In this document: piece after piece, positions 18,629-25,071 of the stretch | Position numbering within the stretch: position 1 is the stretch's first letter | Layout: every line of letters begins with the position of its first letter | Assembly: GCA_959027945.1 (NCBI GenBank) | Contig: CAUFRO010000003.1 | Span: forward strand, 1 to 64,000 | Source: an uncultured Collinsella sp. | GTDB lineage: Bacteria > Actinomycetota > Coriobacteriia > Coriobacteriales > Coriobacteriaceae | Direction of reading: 5' to 3' | Length of the DNA: 64,000 nucleotides | Made by a program: the position numbers and the translations under genes | The notes under the pieces: generated by a model | Databases searched by the model: none | Seen by the model: the letters and a program-made list of their open reading frames with translations, nothing else | Told to the model about the DNA's origin: nothing

Positions 18629-19567
18629 CTAGTCGCGCAGCTCGCGGCCGGTGATCTCGAGGAACACGTCGTTGAGGGTCGGCGGCTCGCTCCACACGCG
18701 GCCGAGCGCAACGTCGGCGGCGCGCAATGTGTCGAGGATGTCGACCAGGTTGTGCGGACTCGCCTCGCAGGTGCAGACGAGTTCGCCGCCGGACAGATCG
18801 ACGCTGAGCACGTGCTCGAGGGCGCGCAACCGCTCGACCGTGGCGGGCTCGACGGCGCCTACCTCGACGGCCACGCGCTCGCCCATCTGAATCATGCGCT
18901 TGAGCTCGTCGTTGGTGCCCTGCGCCAGCACGCGGCCGCCGTCCATGATCATGATGCGGCTGCAGATCTGCTCGACTTCCTCCATGTAATGGCTGGTATA
19001 CACCACCGTGGCGCCCTCGTCGCGCAGGCGGCAGATGCCCTCCAGGATGGCGTTGCGGCTCTGCGGGTCGACCGCCACCGTGGGCTCGTCAAAAAAGATG
19101 AGCTCGGGCTTGTGCGCGATGCCGCAGGCGATGTTGAGGCGTCGCGCCAGGCCGCCCGAGAGCTTGCCGGGGCGGAACTTGGCAAAGTCGCCCAGGCCGA
19201 CAAAGTCGATGGCCTCGTCGACCAGCGCGCGGCGGCGCTTGCGGTCGTTGACGTAGAGGCTGCAGAAATAGTCGATGTTCTCGCGCACCGTAAGCTCGTC
19301 GAACACCGCCACCTGCTGCGGCACCACGCCGATGCGGCGCTTGAGGTCGTAGCGGGCGGGCGTCATGGGCTCGCCGAACAGTTCGATGGTGCCCTTGTCG
19401 TAGGCGAGCAGCTGCAGGATGCAGTTGATGGACGTGGTCTTGCCCGAGCCGTTGGGGCCCAGCAGGCCAAAGATCTCGCCGGGGGCGATGCTCAGGTTAA
19501 AGTGGTCGAGCGCAATAAGATCGTCGTAGCGCTTGACGAGGTTTTCGACGTGGACGATGTCTGTCAT
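18629..19567 (-). CDS. ABC-2 exporter ATPase
   Basis: The 312-residue ATPase has Walker A LLGPNGSGKTT, the signature LSGGLARRLNIA, Walker B LIFFDEPTVAVDP and a switch His in YTSHYMEEVEQI. A C-terminal extension of about 70 residues is typical of drug-exporter ATPases (DrrA/CcmA type). ATG 19567 is preferred because the protein begins MTDIVHVENLVKRY there; a longer reading from 19633 is unlikely. It is the first gene of the ATPase-permease-permease operon and is divergent from the histidine kinase. Confidence 0.9.
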   Translation of the reverse strand: MTDIVHVENLVKRYDDLIALDHFNLSIAPGEIFGLLGPNGSGKTTSINCILQLLAYDKGTIELFGEPMTPARYDLKRRIGVVPQQVAVFDELTVRENIDYFCSLYVNDRKRRRALVDEAIDFVGLGDFAKFRPGKLSGGLARRLNIACGIAHKPELIFFDEPTVAVDPQSRNAILEGICRLRDEGATVVYTSHYMEEVEQICSRIMIMDGGRVLAQGTNDELKRMIQMGERVAVEVGAVEPATVERLRALEHVLSVDLSGGELVCTCEASPHNLVDILDTLRAADVALGRVWSEPPTLNDVFLEITGRELRD

Positions 19568-19766
19568 GAGGCGGCCCTTCTGTTGATTGCGGCCCGGTAC
19601 GATTGCATCATCGCAGGAGCCGCCGACGCGCACCAGTGAGCTTTGTCACGAGTGCGAGGGGGCAGAGGTGAAACCCCCGCTCGCGCGAGCGATCGACGCC
19701 GCTTTGCCGCGCGGGAGGAATGTCACGGTTGCGCTAGGCGGCCCCTCCACCACGCGCAGCTTCGCG

Positions 19767-19772
19767 TACAAT
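19767..19772 (+). promoter_or_regulatory. -10 element suggesting a leaderless histidine-kinase mRNA
   Basis: TACAAT ends seven bases before the ATG at 19779, so transcription would begin at or next to the start codon. No ribosome-binding site is visible before that ATG. No convincing -35 is seen. Confidence 0.4.
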
Positions 19773-19778
19773 ACCCGT

Positions 19779-20924
19779 ATGAACAGGCTTTTCGACAAAT
19801 CGATCGTGCTGGCGTGCTATATTGCGGCCGCCATGGGTCTTGCCGTGGACGCTCGTCTGGTTGCGGCGTTTTGCCTTGGCGTTATTGCCACTTCGCTGGC
19901 CGAGGTCGCACAGGGAAACCGCGCCCGCCGTGCGGGCAAGGCCGCGAGTTACGCTTACATCATCGCGGCCGTCTTCGTGCCGCCGTTTGTGCCGTTTGCG
20001 CCTCTCGCTCTCTATGACATCGCGCGACGCGTTCACCGTGAACGAATCTGGCCCGCGCTGGCGATTGGCGCCGTGCTTGTCTGCGCGCTTGTCGCGGACC
20101 TTCGTGGTGGCGTGCTCACCACCCGAACGCTGCTGTTAACCGCCATCCTTTCGGTCGCCGCCACGTTGCTGTCGCTGCGCACCGCGCAGCTGGAGCGCGA
20201 ACAGGAACGCATGCGTCGCACCCGCGACAAGCTGCAAGAACGCGCCCTGGCACTCGAGGCACGCAACCGCGACCTCGCCGACCGCCAGGACTACGAAGTC
20301 GAGCTCGCGACGCTCGCCGAACGCGCCCGCATCGCGCGCGAGATCCACGATAACGTCGGGCACCAGCTCACGCGCGCCTCACTGCAGGCCGAAGCCCTAC
20401 GCGTGGTCCACGCCGACGAGCCTGGCGTCGCCGCCGATTTCGCCGACGTTAAACGCACGGTTGACGAGGCGCTCCAGCTTGTGCGCACCAGCGTCCACGC
20501 GCTCAACGACAACGCCGTCGACCTTTCCGTGCAGCTCGAACGCATTGTCGAAGGCACACGCTCGGACGGCGGCCCGCAGATTGAGCTTGAAGTTATGGCC
20601 GAACATGCGCCCGCAAACGTCGCCAACTGCTTTGCAGCGGTCCTGCGCGAAGCGCTCTCCAATACCATGCGCCACGCTTGCGCCCAGACCGTCACCGTAC
20701 GGTGCATGGAGCATCCGTCGTTTTACCAGCTCATTGTTACCGACGATGGCGTGGGTGAGGTCCAAGCAAGCGGCCGCGGCACCGCGGAGGGCATGGGGCT
20801 TACCTCCATGCGCGAGCGCATCGAGGCGCTTGGCGGCACCTTCACCGCCGGCCCGCGTGCCGGCGCCGGCGGCTGGCGTGTGTTTGCCACCGTTCCCAAA
20901 CAGCAAGGAGATGAGGGCCGATGA
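19779..20924 (+). CDS. NarL-type sensor histidine kinase
   Basis: The 381-residue kinase has about five N-terminal membrane helices (about 8-135), a coiled-coil linker (about 136-180), a HisKA_3 dimerisation domain with phospho-acceptor H190 in AREIHDNVGHQ, and a HATPase domain (N-box in REALSNTMRHA, G-box DDGVG, then GMGLTSMRERIEALGG). It phosphorylates the response regulator encoded next, with which it overlaps in ATGA. The short membrane sensor has no large external domain, as in kinases that sense cell-envelope stress. The gene is divergent from an ABC-2 exporter. The reading frame stays open upstream to 19587, but ATG 19779 begins the membrane domain. Confidence 0.88.
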   Translation: MNRLFDKSIVLACYIAAAMGLAVDARLVAAFCLGVIATSLAEVAQGNRARRAGKAASYAYIIAAVFVPPFVPFAPLALYDIARRVHRERIWPALAIGAVLVCALVADLRGGVLTTRTLLLTAILSVAATLLSLRTAQLEREQERMRRTRDKLQERALALEARNRDLADRQDYEVELATLAERARIAREIHDNVGHQLTRASLQAEALRVVHADEPGVAADFADVKRTVDEALQLVRTSVHALNDNAVDLSVQLERIVEGTRSDGGPQIELEVMAEHAPANVANCFAAVLREALSNTMRHACAQTVTVRCMEHPSFYQLIVTDDGVGEVQASGRGTAEGMGLTSMRERIEALGGTFTAGPRAGAGGWRVFATVPKQQGDEGR

Positions 20925-21550
20925 GGCTCATCGTTGTCGACGACGACCGCTTGGTGGTCGATTCGCTCAAGATTATCTTGGGCGCCCAGCCGCAGATCGA
21001 AGTGGTGGGCACCGGTGCCAACGGCAACGATGCGGTGGCGCTCTACGCTGAGCACGCACCCGATATCGCGCTGCTCGACATCCAGATGCCGGGACGCGAC
21101 GGCCTTTCGGCCGCGCGCGAGATCCTTGAGCACGACCCTGCGGCGCGCGTGGTGTTTCTGACGACATTCTTGGATGACGAGTACATTGTGTCGGCGCTCA
21201 AGCTGGGCGCCCGCGGCTACCTGATCAAGACCGATGTCGCTGCCATTCCGCCGGCGTTGGCGCAGGTCATGGACGGCAAACGCGTGCTCGAGGGCAAGGC
21301 GATCGAAGATATCAACTTTGATGGGGCGGACGTCGAGGCCGGCGCGACCCGCCGGCCCGCCGCCTTTGCCGGCCTGACCGACCGCGAGTTCGAAGTCGCC
21401 GAGCTCATCGCCCGCGGCCTCGACAACAAGGAGATCGCTGCCACCGCCTATATGGGCGAAGGCACCGTGCGCAACCACATCAGCTCAATCCTAGCCAAAA
21501 TGGGGCTACGCAACCGCACCCAAATCGCCATCGCCTATCTACGAGGCTAG
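20921..21550 (+). CDS. NarL/FixJ-type response regulator
   Basis: The 209-residue regulator has a receiver domain (about 1-118; acidic pair D7-D9, phospho-Asp D53 in ALLDIQMPG, Lys in YLIKTD) and a LuxR-type HTH (about 145-205; LTDREFEVAELIARGLDNKEIA and VRNHISSILAKMG). It binds DNA after phosphorylation by the kinase whose stop overlaps its start. A likely target is the divergent exporter operon; this is inferred from position only. Confidence 0.92.
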   Translation: MRLIVVDDDRLVVDSLKIILGAQPQIEVVGTGANGNDAVALYAEHAPDIALLDIQMPGRDGLSAAREILEHDPAARVVFLTTFLDDEYIVSALKLGARGYLIKTDVAAIPPALAQVMDGKRVLEGKAIEDINFDGADVEAGATRRPAAFAGLTDREFEVAELIARGLDNKEIAATAYMGEGTVRNHISSILAKMGLRNRTQIAIAYLRG

Positions 21551-21580
21551 CCGCTGGCTGCCGCCAATTTGATGCCATTT

Positions 21581-21734
21581 CAAAACTATGCCGGTTTACT
21601 ACGATGAACCGCATATCTCCGACCACGGCAAATTGCGCACTTACAAAACCGCAGGTAGAACACTTGCGATATTTGCAAAAATGCGGGTGTGGTCAGGAAT
21701 CTCGGATTCATCGTAGTAAACCGGCATAGTTTTG
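21581..21734. repeat. Palindromic element A (28-base perfect arms)
   Basis: The arms at 21581-21608 and 21707-21734 are perfect complements (CAAAACTATGCCGG, then TTTACTACGATGAA). Inside are CCGACCA / TGGTCAGG and a central AAAACCGCAGGTAGAA. The outer 14 bases and flank are shared with element C. Confidence 0.8.
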
Positions 21735-21823
21735 TTCGGGCGGCCCTACACGAGTGCCCCCGCAAGCCTCGCGGGACCAAAATGATCCGTTTTCCTCCGC
21801 CCACGGGGATCGGCCGACGGCGC

Positions 21824-21987
21824 CTGCCACGAAATCGGCCCATCTACTACGTTTGACTCGATACCCCCGACCATAACCGCTTTTCATGAAAAACCGCAGG
21901 CGTTCTACCTGCGGTTTTCATTTCGCATTACTTGCTGTGGTCGAGGGCTGCCACCTAAACGTAGTAGATGGGCCCATTTCGTGGCAG
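21824..21987. repeat. Palindromic element B (31-base arms, one mismatch)
   Basis: The arms at 21824-21854 and 21957-21987 pair except at one base. Inside, CCGACCA pairs with TGGTCG, and a small hairpin AAACCGCAGG/CCTGCGGTTT sits at the centre. Confidence 0.8.
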
Positions 21988-22078
21988 ACGGGTCACGTGG
22001 CAGCCCTCGCAAGGCCAAAATGATCCGTTTCCCTCTGCCCACGGGAGATCAAAGGCTGTTACGGATATGGCGCCATTT

Positions 22079-22232
22079 CAAAACTATGCCGGATTACGGG
22101 GCTAAAGTCGGGGCCCTCATCCATACCTTCATTTTTTGAAAAACGGCAAGCTATCTACCTGCGGTTTTGTTTTTGCAATTTTCTGTATGGTCGGAGGTTC
22201 GCTATCCAGCCCCGTAATCCGGCATAGTTTTG
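22079..22232. repeat. Palindromic element C (25-base perfect arms)
   Basis: The arms at 22079-22103 and 22208-22232 are perfect. They start with the same CAAAACTATGCCGG as element A but continue ATTACGGGGCT, changed on both sides. The centre carries CTACCTGCGGTTTT as in B. Confidence 0.8.
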
Positions 22233-22263
22233 TTCGCAGCGGCACAACCGCGCGTTTAAGCGC

Positions 22264-22297
22264 GGGGCCGGTGGGGCATTTTTGCCCCACCGGCCCC
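22264..22297. terminator. Terminator hairpin after the ech operon
   Basis: A perfect 15-base GC-rich stem (GGGGCCGGTGGGGCA and its complement) has a four-base TTTT loop, ten bases beyond the ferredoxin-like gene stop. The classic 3' T-tract is weak. Confidence 0.55.
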
Positions 22298-22306
22298 GTC
22301 TTCGCG

Positions 22307-22648
22307 CTACTCCGGCTTGGTTTCTACCGTGGGAGTCTTATCCACCGCAACTGGGGTGCGGGCGGTGTCCATAGTCAGGCAGTGCTTGGGGCAGCTCTCG
22401 ATGCACTCACCGCACACCACACAGGCATACGGGTCGATCGACCACGTTCCACCCTTGCGATCGACCGCGAGCGCGCCCGCCGGACAGCGACGCGCACACA
22501 TGCCGCAGCAGATACACACGTCCATGTCGTTGACGATATGCCCGCGCAAGCGCTCGGGTGCCGCGAGCTTCTCCTGCGGATAGCACACCGTTACCGGCTG
22601 CTTGACCATAGAGCCCAAGGCCGTCTTGGCAAATGTCAGCAAACTCAT
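22307..22648 (-). CDS. echF: Ech hydrogenase ferredoxin-like subunit (EchF)
   Basis: The 113-residue protein has two [4Fe-4S] motifs, CICCGMCARRCPAGA and CVVCGECIESCPK, and matches EchF/HycF/NuoI-type polyferredoxins. It passes electrons from ferredoxin through the small subunit to the NiFe site. It is the last gene of the operon, seven bases after echE. The C-terminal tail after the second cluster is a short Thr/Pro/Lys segment. The symbol is assigned from gene order and subunit type. Confidence 0.85.
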   Translation of the reverse strand: MSLLTFAKTALGSMVKQPVTVCYPQEKLAAPERLRGHIVNDMDVCICCGMCARRCPAGALAVDRKGGTWSIDPYACVVCGECIESCPKHCLTMDTARTPVAVDKTPTVETKPE

Positions 22649-22655
22649 GCCGCGC

Positions 22656-23744
22656 CTACCTTTCCGTGCAGCTAATGCAGGGGTCGATGGTCAGGATAAT
22701 CATGGGCACGTTGGCAAGGAGTACGCCCTGCAGCGCATGCGTCAGACCCGCCAAGTTCTGCGACGTCGGCGTGCGCACGCGGAAACGGTCCAGGTTCTTG
22801 GTGCCGTTGCCGCGCACATAGTAATACGCCTCGCCGCGCGGCTGCTCAATCACAACCTCGCCGCGCGCGCCGTCGGCCGGCGTAAGCTTGGTGCGCCCGC
22901 CAATCCCGTCGTGCGGAATCTTGCCCACAAGCTCCTTAATGATGTCCATGGCCTGCGTGACCTCGGCGCAACGCACCTGGCAGCGGGCATAGCAATCGCC
23001 ATCGGTAGCAACGATGGGCTCAAACGCGGCCAAGTCCGCATAGGCGCCGTCACCGAACATGCGCACGTCGTAGTCCACGCCCGAGGCGCGGCCGAACGGA
23101 CCGACCATCGAAAGCTCCAGCGCGTCTTTCTTGCTAATCACGCCCACGCCATGCAGGCGCTCGCCGCAGCTGTCGTCGTCCAAAAACGTATGCACCAGGG
23201 CCTCGTAGTCAGGACGCATGGCATCGAGCGTCTGGACAATGCCCGCCAGCTCGGAGTCCTCGATATCGTGCTTAAGGCCGCCGATCTCGTTAATCGACAG
23301 AATCACGCGCCCGCCGCAAGTGCTCTCAAAAATCTTGAGTATCTGCTCGCGCAGGGTCCATGACCGATAGAACAGCGCCTCGAAGCCAAAGGCGTCGGCG
23401 AGCAGGCCCAGCCACAGCAGATGCGAGTGAATGCGCGAAAGCTCGTGCAGAATGGTGCGGATATACTGCACGCGACCAGGCACCTCGATGCCGAGCATGC
23501 GCTCGCAGGCGCTGGCATAGCCGCAGCTGTGGCCCACGGCGCAGATGCCGCAGATGCGCTCGGCGATGTAGCCAAACTGATGCATGTCGCGCTTTTCGGT
23601 GAGCTTCTCGAGCCCGCGGTGCACAAAGCCGATCTGCGGAATTGCCTCGATGACGCGGTCGTCCTCGATCACCAGGTCCAGATGAAGCGGCTCGGGCAGC
23701 ACCGGGTGCTGCGGGCCAAACGGAATAACGGAGCGATGTGCCAT
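22656..23744 (-). CDS. echE: Ech [NiFe] hydrogenase large subunit (EchE)
   Basis: The 362-residue protein is the catalytic subunit where protons are reduced. Both NiFe ligand pairs are intact: RICGICAVGHS (C65, C68) and DPCISCTER (C356, C359). This marks a true group-4 hydrogenase and not a complex I NuoD. The protein ends at R362, the position where other large subunits are cleaved, so no C-terminal peptide is encoded. The ribosome site AAGGAGG lies in the last codons of echD, five bases away. Maturation genes (hypA-F) are not in this window. Confidence 0.92.
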   Translation of the reverse strand: MAHRSVIPFGPQHPVLPEPLHLDLVIEDDRVIEAIPQIGFVHRGLEKLTEKRDMHQFGYIAERICGICAVGHSCGYASACERMLGIEVPGRVQYIRTILHELSRIHSHLLWLGLLADAFGFEALFYRSWTLREQILKIFESTCGGRVILSINEIGGLKHDIEDSELAGIVQTLDAMRPDYEALVHTFLDDDSCGERLHGVGVISKKDALELSMVGPFGRASGVDYDVRMFGDGAYADLAAFEPIVATDGDCYARCQVRCAEVTQAMDIIKELVGKIPHDGIGGRTKLTPADGARGEVVIEQPRGEAYYYVRGNGTKNLDRFRVRTPTSQNLAGLTHALQGVLLANVPMIILTIDPCISCTER

Positions 23745-23749
23745 GGACC

Positions 23750-24469
23750 TTACGCCTCCTTTTTCTGCTTGTCGCGGGCGACCTTGGCGGCAAGCGCCGC
23801 GCGGACCTTGGCCGCTTTCTCGGGATCCATGGCGGCGAGCTTTGCCTCCATCTCGGCAGCCTTGAGCGCGGCCTTTGCAGCGACCTCATCGTGCTGAGCA
23901 TCGGAGCCGGCAGCCGCAGCGGGCTGAGCGACGGCAGCGTCCGCAGCATCGCCAACGCCCGCAGTGCCCTCCCCCGCAGCGGCCATGGCAGTAGCAACCT
24001 TCTCGGCCGCGGCCTTGCGCGCCTTGTCCTCGGCAGCGGCACGCACCTTCATGGCCTTCTCGCGCGCGGCCTTCACCTCGGGCGTGATAACGCTCATGGG
24101 TTCGGCAGTCGAGACCTGGTAGAAAAAGCCCTTAAAGTCGATCTGCATGTCGGTGATGGCAAGACCAAACAGGTCGTGCGCCTCGTTTTCAAACGGGAAT
24201 ACCGCCGGATAGTACGAGCTGATGGACGGAATCTCCTGGTACTGGTCGATACCCTCGACCACCAGATTCTCAATCGCATAGTTTCCGTCCCGCGCGATCT
24301 GCTCCTGCGCAGCGCGGACGTTGATAAACGTATAGACCAGGCGATACGATCCGTCGTCCACACAGCGCTCGGCATGCATCTGCACAAAGCGCGCGCCGAC
24401 GCCCTTGAGCGCCTGGACATGCGACAGAAGCTCGTCGATCCCAACGGTGGCATAGATAGCCTTTTGCAT
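23750..24469 (-). CDS. echD: Ech hydrogenase subunit D with Ala/Lys-rich extension
   Basis: Residues 1-120 form a NuoC/30 kDa-like domain (VQALKGVGARFVQMHAERC; PSISSYYPAVFPFENEAHDLFGL), which couples the catalytic and small subunits. Residues about 125-239 are Ala/Lys/Glu-rich, probably helical, and not part of the usual compact subunit. The start overlaps the echC stop by one base (TAATG). Proteins of this class are variable, so the symbol rests on position between echC and echE. Confidence 0.82.
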   Translation of the reverse strand: MQKAIYATVGIDELLSHVQALKGVGARFVQMHAERCVDDGSYRLVYTFINVRAAQEQIARDGNYAIENLVVEGIDQYQEIPSISSYYPAVFPFENEAHDLFGLAITDMQIDFKGFFYQVSTAEPMSVITPEVKAAREKAMKVRAAAEDKARKAAAEKVATAMAAAGEGTAGVGDAADAAVAQPAAAAGSDAQHDEVAAKAALKAAEMEAKLAAMDPEKAAKVRAALAAKVARDKQKKEA

Positions 24470-25059
24470 TACTCGGCCTCCTTTGCAGCGACGGGCGCTG
24501 CGGGTTTCTCGGCAGGCGCGTCACCGGCACCGTCAGCCCCGGCCCCAGCTGCAGCCACGAACCCGTCCTCGCCCAACTCGACGCCGCCATCCCAGGTAGC
24601 AGCGCCGCCCACGGTAAGCGGGTCACCGCCGGCGCGCATCACGGCCTCCTTCTGATCAAGGATGCCGCACGCCTCCACGATGGCATCGATCACGGTCTCG
24701 GGACGAATGGCGCACCCGGGCGCATACACGTCCACGGGAATCGCGCGGTCCACGCCGCCGATCACGTTATAGGCATCGCGGAATACGCCGCCCGAACACG
24801 CGCAAATGCCGCACGCCACCACGCACTTGGGCTCGAGCATCTGGCTGTAGATCTGGCGCACGACGGGCAGGTTCTGGGCATTGACCGACCCCGTCACCAA
24901 AAAGATATCCGCATGCTTGGGGTTGCCGGTGTTGACCACGCCAAAGCGCTCCGCATCGAACAGCGGCGTGAGCGAGGCCAGCACCTCGATATCGCATCCG
25001 TTGCAGCTCGAGCCGTCGTAATGAATGACCCACGGCGAGCGCGACATTTTATGATCCAT
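24469..25059 (-). CDS. echC: Ech hydrogenase small subunit (EchC)
   Basis: The 196-residue NuoB-like protein holds the proximal [4Fe-4S] cluster. Ligands are visible in SSCNGCDIE (C19, C22), ACGICACSGG (C83-C88) and APGCAIRP (C116). It accepts electrons from the EchF ferredoxin and feeds the NiFe site. A C-terminal Ala/Glu/Pro tail of about 45 residues is unusual. The ATG has AGGAGG eight bases upstream, after the stop of the fused membrane subunit gene. Confidence 0.9.
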   Translation of the reverse strand: MDHKMSRSPWVIHYDGSSCNGCDIEVLASLTPLFDAERFGVVNTGNPKHADIFLVTGSVNAQNLPVVRQIYSQMLEPKCVVACGICACSGGVFRDAYNVIGGVDRAIPVDVYAPGCAIRPETVIDAIVEACGILDQKEAVMRAGGDPLTVGGAATWDGGVELGEDGFVAAAGAGADGAGDAPAEKPAAPVAAKEAE

Positions 25060-25071
25060 GGATGCCGCCTC

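Larger units (their letters stand above)
21551..22306. other. 756-base gap holding three tandem palindromic elements
   Basis: No gene is seen. Three elements of 154-164 bases (listed separately) are separated by two spacers. Each spacer contains CCAAAATGATCCGTTT, then CCTC(C/T)GCCCACGGG (21778-21806 and 22015-22044). The region lies between convergent transcription units and ends in a terminator hairpin. Confidence 0.7.

Noticed and set aside
18629..19633. Longer ABC-2 ATPase starting at 19633
   Set aside because: The extra N-terminus is not family-like; the domain begins at ATG 19567.
21581..22232. CRISPR array
   Set aside because: Units are palindromes of about 150 bases with differing arms; there are no short regular direct repeats with spacers and no cas genes.
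21551..22306. Retron or group II intron
   Set aside because: No reverse transcriptase gene is present in or next to the region.
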